From Candidatus Hydrogenedentota bacterium (GTDB lineage Bacteria; Hydrogenedentota; Hydrogenedentia; Hydrogenedentales; SLHB01), in assembly GCA_020848835.1 (NCBI GenBank), contig JADLHJ010000060.1, positions 124,001 to 188,000 on the forward strand: DNA of 64,000 nt. Reading direction: 5' to 3'. The position numbers and the translations under genes are program-made. The notes below the pieces were generated by a model that saw only the letters and a list, made by a program, of their open reading frames with translations, was not told the origin of the DNA and ran no database searches. Positions 34,143 through 42,796 of this stretch are shown here, piece after piece. Positions within the stretch are counted from its first letter, which is position 1. Each line of letters opens with the position of its first letter.

Positions 34143-35249
34143 TTAACGCTTAAGAATTCCGCCGCGACCCTGGCTGAGGTAGATACCCTGCAGGTTCATC
34201 TTCAATTCGTCGGGGTTATCGGAGTTCCACTCGGCTTCTTCTTGGGACACCAAGCCACGGCGAATGAGATCTACCAGGCTCATATTGAAGGTCTGCATGC
34301 CGTCTTCCTTGCCGCCGGCGATGGCGTTGGGAATAACTTTTAGGTTGTTCTCGCGAATCAGCGCAGCGATGGCCGGGTTGTTGAACATAATCTCGATCGC
34401 GGGCACGCGGCCTTCGCCTTCCTTCGCCTGAAGCAGACGCTGCGCAATGCACCCGCGCAATTGCAGCGACAACTGCGAGCGCACCTGCGCGTGCTGGTTC
34501 GAGGGGAACAAGTCTACAATACGGTCAACGGTCAACATCGCGTTAGTGGTGTGCAGCGTCGAAAACACCAAGTGCCCGGTTTCCGCCGCGGACATGGCAG
34601 CCTGGAACGTTTCGGCATCGCGCATTTCGCCGATGAGGATCACGTCCGGATCTTCGCGCATGGCCGCGCGCAGGGCCGTGTGGAAGTTGCTTGTATCGAT
34701 GCCTACTTCGCGTTGGCTGATGATGCTTTTTTTGTTCTGGTGCAGGAATTCGATCGGGTCTTCCAGCGTGACAATGTGCGAGCGGCGCTCGTTGTTGATC
34801 TTGTCGATTACGGAGGCAAGCGTGGTGGATTTGCCGCTACCGGTCGTCCCGGTCACCAGTACCAGCCCACGCGGGATTCTACAGACATACTCCATCGCGG
34901 GGGGCAGGTTCAGCGTCGCAAAATCGAGAATCTTTCCGCGGACGTGACGCATCACGATACCCACCGAACCGCGCTGCATCATAATATTTACGCGAAAACG
35001 CCCTAGGCCCGCCATGCTGAACGCAATGTCCATGTCGCCCGTGTCGAGGAATCGCTGCTTCTTCTCGGGGGGCAACAGGGTGTCCACAAACCCGAGGGTG
35101 TCGTCCGGCTTCAGGTTATCGACATCGCGGATAAAGCGGATCGCGCCATCCACCCGCACCGCCGGCGGGCTTCCAACCGTAAGATGTACGTCCGACGCGC
35201 CATTCTTGACCGCGTAAGCGAGAATTTTTTCCAATGTGAGTGTGGACAT
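34143..35249 (-). CDS. pilT: Type IV pilus retraction ATPase PilT
   Basis: A 368-residue hexameric AAA-type motor that retracts type IV pili. It has the Walker A motif GTTGSGKS (134-141), the Asp box VTLEDPIEFLH, Walker B DVILIGEMRD and the His box HLVFSTLHTTNA. The C-terminal AIRENNLKVIPNAIAGG-like helix and the last residues agree with PilT/PilU. The ATG at 35249 follows GGGGG; a longer start at 35276 is less likely. No other pilus genes are adjacent. Confidence 0.9.
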   Translation of the reverse strand: MSTLTLEKILAYAVKNGASDVHLTVGSPPAVRVDGAIRFIRDVDNLKPDDTLGFVDTLLPPEKKQRFLDTGDMDIAFSMAGLGRFRVNIMMQRGSVGIVMRHVRGKILDFATLNLPPAMEYVCRIPRGLVLVTGTTGSGKSTTLASVIDKINNERRSHIVTLEDPIEFLHQNKKSIISQREVGIDTSNFHTALRAAMREDPDVILIGEMRDAETFQAAMSAAETGHLVFSTLHTTNAMLTVDRIVDLFPSNQHAQVRSQLSLQLRGCIAQRLLQAKEGEGRVPAIEIMFNNPAIAALIRENNLKVIPNAIAGGKEDGMQTFNMSLVDLIRRGLVSQEEAEWNSDNPDELKMNLQGIYLSQGRGGILKR

Positions 35250-35367
35250 AACTACCCCCGTTACTGAATGCTGCACCGCAACCGATAGGCTGTTATTAGT
35301 TTACCATATCACCCGGATTTCGACGCAAAAAGCGGATACTGCGCCAATGCAGCATGGATACTCTCTG

Positions 35368-36651
35368 CTACTTCGCGTTACGCAAGCCGAAAGCTTCCGC
35401 TGCTCGGAGCAGCGTTTCCTCCAGGCGATCCCATTTCCGCTGCTCCGATTCCTCGGCTTTCTGCGCTGCGGACGCGTCCCAGGTCTTTGCAAAGCGAATG
35501 CGAAATATTTCCATGATCACGTAGAAGCGAGCGTCTTTATGTGTGGTGAGCGACGCGCCTTTCTGCTTCGGGGTCTGTTTGGGCTCGAGGTAGAGGCTTT
35601 TCTCGCAGCGTTTCACAACGGCCGTTGCTTCCGATTCCGATTCGCAGGCAATAGGATTCGTCGTCCGGTGCTGCGCGATCAGATCGAGCGCAGCACGCAA
35701 TTGCGCGCCATCGACCGCGGGCGTGGCTTCTTCGATTGACCACTGCCCCTTGACGACGCGACCCGCATAGCGGTGCCAGCCTACGTCCTTGCCGCCACGG
35801 CTGCGGCCGGAAACGATTGTGAGCTCTTCAACACCCGCCGCCAGAGCGAGTTGCTCAGCGGCGCGTCTGATCACGTTTGCCTTGAGCCCGATTCCCCCAT
35901 CGGCTTCGACGTAGATGGCCTCATCCTTCACACTAATCTTGCATGGAATATCCAGATTGATTTTCGGCAGGCCCGCCCCGTCGGCAATCAACGAAAGTAT
36001 CGCGTCGGGATCGCAATAAAGTGCAAGTGCGGCGAGATCGCCGGCGAATTCCACGGGAATCGATACACCGCTTATGACGCTCCGTGCGCGGTTCTCATGG
36101 CCCTTCAGCAGGGTTAGTGTGCGCGCGGGTTGGTTCGGACGAAGCCTTCGCGCAGATGCGTCTTGAGGAATGTCCACGATGCCAACCGCCCCGAGTACGT
36201 GCAGCACTCGGGGAAGATCACCGAGATCGGAATCTGATTCTGCGTTGGTGACGGCGCGCCCTGAAAGTGTCTCCTCAAGAGCCTTGGCGTCAGTGGCAGT
36301 GGCAACGCTGGTGATTAAAGCGACAAGATTGCCCACGCGTTTTATCGCGCCCTTATTGCCTTCCGCCCAGTCCTTTTCGAATACGTGCGTAGCCTCGGTC
36401 ACGTTACAGTCACAGCCGTTCGCAGAGACGTGCCATCCATCGCCGTCGAAAGTCGTGAATAGCAAGAATGGCGCATTCGCTTTCAGCGCCATGTCGCGCA
36501 GGTTTTCATGCGATTCGGAGAACGCGGACGCAAGCGTCCAACACCACGGACCTGCGTCTTCCAAGGGCATAAAGGGCGTGGATGCGATTGCTGGCGCAAT
36601 CTTGTCGCGTTCTGATTGCGCAGCGATCAGTAAATGTCTGCGAATTGCCAC
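35368..36651 (-). CDS. Uncharacterised 427-residue protein
   Basis: No family recognised. The protein is soluble. Regions of interest are a possible internal repeat-like beta-rich segment (FLLFTTFDGDGWHVSANG), a central hydrophobic core (PVEFAGDLAALALYCDPDAI), a Gly/Arg-rich TIVSGRSRGGKDVGWHRYAG and a charged helical C-terminus (AAQKAEESEQRKWDRLEETLLRA). The start at 36651 gives a well-formed N-terminus (MAIRRHLLIAAQSERD). It is downstream of the signal-peptide propeller protein and upstream of pilT. Confidence 0.65.
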   Translation of the reverse strand: MAIRRHLLIAAQSERDKIAPAIASTPFMPLEDAGPWCWTLASAFSESHENLRDMALKANAPFLLFTTFDGDGWHVSANGCDCNVTEATHVFEKDWAEGNKGAIKRVGNLVALITSVATATDAKALEETLSGRAVTNAESDSDLGDLPRVLHVLGAVGIVDIPQDASARRLRPNQPARTLTLLKGHENRARSVISGVSIPVEFAGDLAALALYCDPDAILSLIADGAGLPKINLDIPCKISVKDEAIYVEADGGIGLKANVIRRAAEQLALAAGVEELTIVSGRSRGGKDVGWHRYAGRVVKGQWSIEEATPAVDGAQLRAALDLIAQHRTTNPIACESESEATAVVKRCEKSLYLEPKQTPKQKGASLTTHKDARFYVIMEIFRIRFAKTWDASAAQKAEESEQRKWDRLEETLLRAAEAFGLRNAK

Positions 36652-36715
36652 AGGACTCTCCAGTCAAACCACAGGCGAAGAAAAACTATCGCCCTGGCGC
36701 GATCAATCAGGATCA

Positions 36716-38821
36716 CTACTGCGCTTCAGATATAAACCCGTGATAGCGCGCCATCCAGTACGGCAACAAGTACGCCGCGCCATCGTCTTCGACACGTCCG
36801 TCGCCGCCATCATCCGGCGTGTAGGGATCGCCGTTCCATTTTTGAAACACGCGCTCGTCCGCAGGCACGACGCGGGTAAGCACGGGTTTACCGAAACGAT
36901 TCGGGCGCCACAACTGTTCGACATCCGCGCGATGGGAATTCTTCTGTTCCCACACGCGCCGATCGGTGGGTATCTCGGTGAGGTTTTCGATAGCACCGGC
37001 GATGTCCACCTGGTTTGGATCGACTGTCGCCGTCACAAACGCATAAAAGCTTGGTTTCTCCGGGTAGACGATGCGGTAGTGGCGTCGCACGCCTTGCGTG
37101 AGTGCGCGGCGGATTACGGGATCCTTCTCCAATTGCAGAATTGGATACCAAGCAACGTACCCGAGTTGATCATCGGAATGGTTATTCTCATCAGGCCATT
37201 CCTTTTTCGATAGCAAGGTATTGCTGAGGTAGTGGTGCTCCATGATCAACTTTTTGTAGTGCTTTAGATACTTGTCGTCGCCAGTTACGTGATAGCTCGT
37301 GCGCAAGAACGACAACATTTGCAGCGCGTTCAGCCCGTTCTCGGCAAAATCGCGCGGGTCGCCGTTAAGGCTTTCCGGATTCCAGAACCCCCAGCGCGTG
37401 CGTTTGCCGTGCCAATCGATAAGCTGATAGTTGTTGTCCACGATATAGTCGATCAGTTTCTTGCATTGCTCGACGCACAGTTTCTTTTCGTCGGGATCGT
37501 ACTGCGCTACGTGCTCGTAGTACGCGTAGAACGCGAGAAAATGCCCGTCGATCTCGTCGCTCGACGTGTCGCTCTTCCAGTACATCGTGCCATCGGGCGT
37601 CTTGCGCCATTGCCGTTTGTCTTCCGGCCTGTCCGCGTCGCGTTGCGATCCCTGCTCCGGCGGGAGGACACTGCGCGCGACAAGCCCCGGAATCCCGCTC
37701 GCATTTTGCAACATGTACAACGCGTGCATACTTTCCTTGGCCGATTCTTTTGCGGCCGGGTCTTTTGTCGCGCCATACGCCAACGACATCGCCGAAACGT
37801 GATACGCTGTCCACAAACCGTCGTTGTCGTTGTCATCGATGTGATGCGTGGTGGGATTGAGCGCGTCATTCAATATGCACTCCGCTACGAGCCCATAACG
37901 GCGATGGCGTTCATTGATTTTCTTCTCGATAGCATTCGCGCGCTCAAGCAGCGTCGTCGTGACAACATTGATCGTACCGATACCGGCGGGAGTCGCCGCA
38001 TAAACCTTCGTGCCGTCCGGCGAAACCGCAATCGCCGTCACCTTGTCGTCTGGCAGATAGCGTTTACCTTGACGATAAAACCACTGTCGGCCGGTTTCAT
38101 ATGGCCGATAGTGGATTACGCCCATGCTCGTGCCAATCCAAAGGCGATCCCTGTTGTCTACTGCGAGGCAGGTGATGTCTTCATACGGCAGACCATCGCG
38201 CCCGCGAATTGCTGTCCACTTGCCGTCGCTGCTGCGCTTGCTTAAGCCAATCGGAGTAGCGACCCACAAAGTGCCTCTCGAATCGGCCGCAAGGCCTGTG
38301 ATGCTGGTAGAGAGTGGCCCATTGACACCGTAGTGCGTGGTCGGTTCAAGTTTCGATCCGTTGGGTCCAGTAAAAAGACCTTCACCAGGTTCCGCTCGCC
38401 AGAGTGTATTATCGATGTTGACGCCCAAATTGAGGGGGAGGCTCGCTCCGAATTCGCGTCGCCATGAGATTTCGGTTTGTTTCCATCCGTTATTGGCGTC
38501 TAATGCGAATCGCTCCGCTTCTTTACCTTCTGAAACACGAACCGCGTTTAGATCGCCCGCAGAATAGATCAGATAGTCAATACCTGCCATAGGCGGATTT
38601 GGGATCGTCGCTCCACGCACATGCTCCTCGAACGCAGGCACCGCAATCGGAAAATGCCAGGGCCCCGCCTTCGGATCGCGCGTCATGTGGTCTGGAAAAT
38701 CGAGTGCGGGCACGACGTTGTCCAGCGGCGGCGCCGCGCCAAGCAGTTCACTTTTTTGTGCCGGGGTATTCTCAGCAGCGAATACGGATAGAGAGCACAA
38801 GGCGAGCAGAAACAGGCGCAT
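36716..38821 (-). CDS. Secreted protein with two-component-type propeller and alpha/alpha-toroid-like regions
   Basis: A 701-residue protein with a cleavable signal peptide (LFLLALCSLSVFA). Residues 150-310 contain Reg_prop-like repeats (SITGLAADSRGTLWVATPIGLS, DITCLAVDNRDRLWIGTSMG, VTAIAVSPDGTKVYAAT). Residues 330-640 have a helical, Trp-rich region (ALNPTTHHIDDNDNDGLWTAYHVSAMSLAY, DEIDGHFLAFYAYYEHVAQ, WGFWNPESLNGD) that looks like an alpha/alpha toroid of the glycosidase kind. I cannot point to catalytic residues. The gene runs opposite to the porin relic. Confidence 0.6.
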   Translation of the reverse strand: MRLFLLALCSLSVFAAENTPAQKSELLGAAPPLDNVVPALDFPDHMTRDPKAGPWHFPIAVPAFEEHVRGATIPNPPMAGIDYLIYSAGDLNAVRVSEGKEAERFALDANNGWKQTEISWRREFGASLPLNLGVNIDNTLWRAEPGEGLFTGPNGSKLEPTTHYGVNGPLSTSITGLAADSRGTLWVATPIGLSKRSSDGKWTAIRGRDGLPYEDITCLAVDNRDRLWIGTSMGVIHYRPYETGRQWFYRQGKRYLPDDKVTAIAVSPDGTKVYAATPAGIGTINVVTTTLLERANAIEKKINERHRRYGLVAECILNDALNPTTHHIDDNDNDGLWTAYHVSAMSLAYGATKDPAAKESAKESMHALYMLQNASGIPGLVARSVLPPEQGSQRDADRPEDKRQWRKTPDGTMYWKSDTSSDEIDGHFLAFYAYYEHVAQYDPDEKKLCVEQCKKLIDYIVDNNYQLIDWHGKRTRWGFWNPESLNGDPRDFAENGLNALQMLSFLRTSYHVTGDDKYLKHYKKLIMEHHYLSNTLLSKKEWPDENNHSDDQLGYVAWYPILQLEKDPVIRRALTQGVRRHYRIVYPEKPSFYAFVTATVDPNQVDIAGAIENLTEIPTDRRVWEQKNSHRADVEQLWRPNRFGKPVLTRVVPADERVFQKWNGDPYTPDDGGDGRVEDDGAAYLLPYWMARYHGFISEAQ

Positions 38822-38939
38822 GATTTCCCCTTAAACGATCCCGCACCAAGCGCGGGGGTAGTGACAATAATTGTGGGGAATCATCTCAATTGCGGTGGAT
38901 CCGTGTAAAGCCGCGCAACGCGAGGTAACCGTCCTGCGC

Positions 38940-39332
38940 AATCTCGCTGTCGTTGGACTCGATGATTACGATCCCACCTACTTGCATACCCTCGCCTGAC
39001 CGGCAGGGAAAGGGGCTTCGACTACGACTGGGAATTGGCCTATCAGTTTGGCGACGCAGACGCGTCTTCACAAGGCTTCAGGAACTACGGCGCTGCTCTG
39101 GTTTAAATACAACTACTCCGAAGACCTCTGGTTCTCCGTCGGATTGGAGTGGTTGTTTGCAGGCGACGGCCTTGAAGATGGCAGCTTCCTGCATCGCAAC
39201 AGGATGGAGATGACGGGCGGCATCGACAGCGACGACGCGCAGTATCTCTTCCTGGATATGGGCCTGAAATTCGGTGGCCCAAGCCGCGGTGTGGACATCC
39301 ACCAGTTCGAGTACAGAACGAAGAAAGACTAA
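38940..39332 (+). pseudogene. Decayed outer-membrane alginate-export-type porin
   Basis: Three plus-strand stretches in shifting frames give recognisable porin strands: LDDYDPTYLHTLA (38955-38995), then GFDYDWELAYQFGDADASSQG and FRNYGAALV (39014-39103) ending in TAA, then WFKYNYSEDLWFSVGLEWLF with AGDGLEDGSF (39096-39332). Two shifts of frame are needed. The pattern of paired aromatic beta-strands with DGLEDG matches the C-terminus of the alginate export family. Only the last part survives and no start is seen. Confidence 0.65.
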
Positions 39333-39351
39333 CCGCGCAGAATTCAATGAA

Positions 39352-39388
39352 ACAGGCCTTGCCCCGTGTTACGCGGGGCAAGGCCTGT
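39352..39388 (-). terminator. Strong hairpin terminator of the DUF1080 gene
   Basis: A perfect 15-bp stem, ACAGGCCTTGCCCCG and CGGGGCAAGGCCTGT, with a 7-base loop, 8 bases after the minus-strand stop at 39396. It is followed by TTTCATTG, a weak U-tract. Confidence 0.75.
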
Positions 39389-39395
39389 AGTCATT

Positions 39396-40073
39396 TTACA
39401 GTTCTTTAATATAAATGTTCTTGAACCAGAGCGTGTTGCCGTGGTTCTGCAATTCAATCTGGCCGGTTGGATAAATAGGCTTCGAACGGTCCCAATAGTT
39501 TTCCAGCACGACATTGTCTACAACAAGTTTATCGTTCAACCACACCGAAACCTTATCGCCCACCATCTTAATGTGGAACGTGTTCCATTCGCCGATAGGT
39601 TTATCCGCGATCTCCAGCGCCTTCGACGGACCCTTCTCGTTGTTGTACAAGCCGCCGGAGCCGACATTGTTCAGCTTCGGGTCCCAGATTTGCACCTGCG
39701 GGCTACCGCGCAGGTAAATGCCGCTGTCGCCTTTCTCCAAAATCTTCCAGTCTACGTACATCTCGAAATCGGCGTAGTCCTTTACGGTGCAGAGGCTGTC
39801 GCCCTTGCCGTCAAATTCAAGTGCGCCGTCCACAACCTTCCAGTGTTCGCGCATGCGCTCGTCGGCCTTTGCTTGCGCGGCCTTCAATTCATCCGGTGTC
39901 ATCTTCGCGCGCTTCTCGGGATCTTCAACAAGGCCTTTCCATCCGCTCAGGTCTTTGCCGTTAAACAACGGCGTAAACCCTTCGGGCGGCTTTGGCGCGG
40001 TGTCAGCCAGCGCGAAGCTGGGAACAAGTAGAGCGGCCGTAAGCAGAACAAGTAGCATTCGTTTGGTTATCAT
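39396..40073 (-). CDS. DUF1080 3-keto-disaccharide hydrolase-like protein
   Basis: A 225-residue secreted concanavalin-like protein. The signal peptide (LLVLLTAALLVPSFALA) is followed by the DUF1080 signature PEGFTPLFNGKDLSGWKGL, then FEMYVDWKILEKGDSGIYLRG, VQIWD and GQIELQNHGNTLWFKNIYIKEL. Characterised members hydrolyse 3-keto-disaccharides made by oxidoreductases. The ATG at 40073 has AAAGGAA upstream; a longer frame is rejected. The family is abundant in planctomycete-like genomes. A propeller gene is divergent from it. Confidence 0.9.
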   Translation of the reverse strand: MITKRMLLVLLTAALLVPSFALADTAPKPPEGFTPLFNGKDLSGWKGLVEDPEKRAKMTPDELKAAQAKADERMREHWKVVDGALEFDGKGDSLCTVKDYADFEMYVDWKILEKGDSGIYLRGSPQVQIWDPKLNNVGSGGLYNNEKGPSKALEIADKPIGEWNTFHIKMVGDKVSVWLNDKLVVDNVVLENYWDRSKPIYPTGQIELQNHGNTLWFKNIYIKEL

Positions 40074-40131
40074 GGGAAAGTTCCTTTGACTGGGAAAGCG
40101 GCAGTATAACGCAAAAGCGGGGACAAGCAAT

Positions 40132-41397
40132 ATGGCGCGGAAGTTTGGAAGTGCAGGGCGCGTATCGAAGGGGTGTGTCGCGCTTTTCGCCATCATGCTG
40201 TGGATCGCATCGGCAATCGCGGACCACCGCACCATGCTCGCGGGCGATGCGCAACACACCGGTTATGTGAAGGCCAAGGGCCCGCGGGAACTCCCGCAAG
40301 TAATCTGGCAGGCGACAACAGGGTTCGATAGGGCAATCTTCGATATGGCGCCGGTGATCGACGTTGAAGGCAATATCTACAGCGACATCGGTTCGTCCTG
40401 GCGCGCGCCGGAAGAAGGCCGCACAGGCGGCGCCATATCATTCAGCGCAACCGGAAAGGAACGTTGGCGCAACATTCTCCCAAAGGGGCAGTACGGCCTG
40501 TCAGTACCCGCAGTTGCCGGCGGGCGCGTCTACATGGGTTTCCGCGACGGCGTCGTCCGCGCGCTGGACGGCGCCAGCGGCAAAGTCGCGTGGGAACATG
40601 CGCTCCCCGCCACAAGCATCATCGCCGCGCCAGCAATTGACGCAAAGCACAACATCTACATCACCACGCTCGGCCAGGGGGGTATTTTCAAATTTGACGG
40701 AAACACCGGCGAGGTGTTGTGGAACAAGGCATTTGGATCAGGCAGCGGCGCATCGCCCGCTTTATCCCACGATGAAAAGACCGTCTACGCCGGTTGGGCC
40801 GAACACAGCACCGGCCTATACGCACTCGATGCCGAAACGGGCGCGGAAAAATGGAAGTGGGCGCCGGAAGGCGAGGAAGTGTTTTTCGATTGGTGCTCAC
40901 CCATGATCGGCAAAGACGGCACGATCTATCAGCAAAGCGAAAAGAACGGAAGGCTCTACGCCATCGCCGACGAAGGCACGCGCGCGCGTCTCAAGTGGTC
41001 CTACACCCCCGGCGGAAATATCAACGACACACCCCGCACCACCGCAACCGACGGCGAATCAATCTATGTAGGTTCGAGCGGCACCGATCCGCAAATTGCA
41101 GCCTTGACGCCAGACGGCGCCGCAAAATGGACACACACGATCGAAGGCCGTGCGGAAATGGCAAACATCCTCGTGACAGAAGACGCAATTTACTTCCCAA
41201 TCGTCGTTCCGGACGGCGGAGCAGGCTGGATCCACGCGCTCGACAAAAAGACCGGAAAGGAACTCTGGCGCAAGAAAATGACACACGACGATTCCGATGC
41301 CGGTGGCGTCGCGCTGGGTAAAGATGGTGTTTTGTACGTCGGGACTTCTGGAACCGATGAGCACAAATACGAGGGCGTTCTAGTCGCGATGAAATAG
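40132..41397 (+). CDS. Exported PQQ-type beta-propeller protein
   Basis: A 421-residue protein with a signal peptide (VALFAIMLWIASAIA) and a BamB/PQQ-like eight-bladed propeller. Blades show repeating GxVxALDGxxGKVxWE patterns: VVRALDGASGKVAWEHAL, GIFKFDGNTGEVLWNKAF, GLYALDAETGAEKWKWA, WIHALDKKTGKELWRKKM. These lie on the outside of the cytoplasmic membrane. No dehydrogenase active-site calcium motif is evident, so it may be structural or binding. It is followed by a Gfo/Idh gene 29 bases on. Confidence 0.8.
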   Translation: MARKFGSAGRVSKGCVALFAIMLWIASAIADHRTMLAGDAQHTGYVKAKGPRELPQVIWQATTGFDRAIFDMAPVIDVEGNIYSDIGSSWRAPEEGRTGGAISFSATGKERWRNILPKGQYGLSVPAVAGGRVYMGFRDGVVRALDGASGKVAWEHALPATSIIAAPAIDAKHNIYITTLGQGGIFKFDGNTGEVLWNKAFGSGSGASPALSHDEKTVYAGWAEHSTGLYALDAETGAEKWKWAPEGEEVFFDWCSPMIGKDGTIYQQSEKNGRLYAIADEGTRARLKWSYTPGGNINDTPRTTATDGESIYVGSSGTDPQIAALTPDGAAKWTHTIEGRAEMANILVTEDAIYFPIVVPDGGAGWIHALDKKTGKELWRKKMTHDDSDAGGVALGKDGVLYVGTSGTDEHKYEGVLVAMK

Positions 41398-41426
41398 TTG
41401 CAATGGGCAGGGAGAAGGAGTGTTCT

Positions 41427-42758
41427 ATGAACTCGATAAAAAGGCGCGATTTTCTAACCAACGCAGCGATCGCGGGTGTGGCTATCAGCGGCGTGCAACA
41501 AGCGGCGCGTGCTCAGAAGGCGAATGACAAACTCAACATCGCCGTCATCGGCGTGGGTGGGATGGGCGCGTCGAACCTGCGGGCGGTGGCGGGGGAGAAC
41601 ATCGCCGCGCTGTGCGACGTGGACGACGACTACGCCGGCAAGGCATTCGCCGCGTTTCCGGATGCAAAGAAATACAAAGATTACCGCGAGATGTTGGCGA
41701 AGGAAACTGCTCTCGACGCCGTCGTGATCGCGACACCGGATCACACGCACGCAGTCATTGCTGCCGCATGCATGCGCGCAAAGAAACATGTGTACTGCCA
41801 AAAACCGCTGACACACGAAGTATACGAAGCGCGGCGCCTTGCGGAGATCGCAAAGGAGACCGGTGTCGTCACGCAGATGGGTATTCAAGGTCACTCCGGC
41901 GAAGGTATCCGCCAGATTCGTGAATGGATTCAGGCCGGCGTAATCGGCGAAGTACGCGACGTGGACGCGTGGTGCAGCCTCACCTATTACCCGTGGGGAC
42001 ACGAGTCATGGAGTTCGCCCGTAGGCGTGCGCCCAACTGAAACCCCGCCGGTGCCCGGCACGCTCGATTGGGATCTATGGATCGGCCCAGCGCCCATGCG
42101 CTCTTATCACCGCTGCTACCACCCACGCACCTGGCGCAGCTTCCTCGATTTCGGTAGTGGCATGATGGGCGATCGCGGCGCGCACACCTTCGACCCCATT
42201 TTCTTCGCGCTCGATTTGGGTCATCCAATTGCAATCGACGGCAATTGCACCGATTGGAACGGCGAAGTGCATCCGATCGCGTGCCTCGTGCGCTACGAAT
42301 TCCCCGCGCGTGGCGCGATGCCACCAGTGACGCTGACTTGGTACGACGGCCTGCGCCCACCGCGGCCATCGAGCGTGCCAAAGGAAGACACGATGGGCAA
42401 TCCCGAAGGCGGTATGCTGTTCAAAGGTACCGAGGGATTCATCACTGCGGATGTCTATGGCGAGAATCCGCGCCTGCTGCCAGCCTCGCGCATGAAATCC
42501 TTCACGCCCCCCGCGCCCTCGATCCCGCGTCTGAATTGCACACACGAGCAAGACTGGATCAACGCCATCAAGTCGGGCGGAAAAGCCGGCGCGGACTTCG
42601 CCTACTCCGGCCCGCTCACCGAAGTCTGCCAACTCGGCAACATCGCCAAACGCATGAACACCCGCATCGAATGGGATTCGGTAAAAATGGAGTTCCCAAA
42701 CATGCCGGACGCAAATCAATATGTGAAGCGGGAGTACCGCGAAGGGTGGACTCTTTAA
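41427..42758 (+). CDS. Tat-exported Gfo/Idh/MocA oxidoreductase
   Basis: A 443-residue NAD(P)-dependent sugar oxidoreductase. The N-terminus is a twin-arginine signal (IKRRDFLTNAAIAGVAISGVQ), then the Rossmann motif IAVIGVGGMGASN, DAVVIATPDHTH, CQKPLTHEV (Lys motif EKP variant QKP) and the C-terminal alpha/beta dimer domain. A Tat-borne, exported Gfo/Idh with bound cofactor is common in Planctomycetes relatives. AAGGAG precedes the ATG at 41427; a start eight codons upstream is not preferred. It is followed by the large secreted glycosidase-like gene. Confidence 0.9.
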   Translation: MNSIKRRDFLTNAAIAGVAISGVQQAARAQKANDKLNIAVIGVGGMGASNLRAVAGENIAALCDVDDDYAGKAFAAFPDAKKYKDYREMLAKETALDAVVIATPDHTHAVIAAACMRAKKHVYCQKPLTHEVYEARRLAEIAKETGVVTQMGIQGHSGEGIRQIREWIQAGVIGEVRDVDAWCSLTYYPWGHESWSSPVGVRPTETPPVPGTLDWDLWIGPAPMRSYHRCYHPRTWRSFLDFGSGMMGDRGAHTFDPIFFALDLGHPIAIDGNCTDWNGEVHPIACLVRYEFPARGAMPPVTLTWYDGLRPPRPSSVPKEDTMGNPEGGMLFKGTEGFITADVYGENPRLLPASRMKSFTPPAPSIPRLNCTHEQDWINAIKSGGKAGADFAYSGPLTEVCQLGNIAKRMNTRIEWDSVKMEFPNMPDANQYVKREYREGWTL

Positions 42759-42796
42759 AAATTCATTCGGCCATTACAAAGCCAAGGAGTGGGGAC

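Noticed and set aside
38886..38994. Minus-strand frame ending in GFTRIHRN before the porin relic
   Set aside because: The peptide looks protein-like but has no recognisable family and overlaps the plus-strand porin remnant; not enough support.
40074..40259. Longer start for the DUF1080 gene
   Set aside because: It would overlap the divergent propeller gene; the signal peptide and AAAGGAA fix the start at 40073.
42245..42796. Upstream extension of the long frame ending at 45517
   Set aside because: It lies inside the Gfo/Idh gene in another frame and reads as low-complexity, Arg-rich shadow. The signal peptide after TTG at 42797 with AAGGAG upstream marks the real start.
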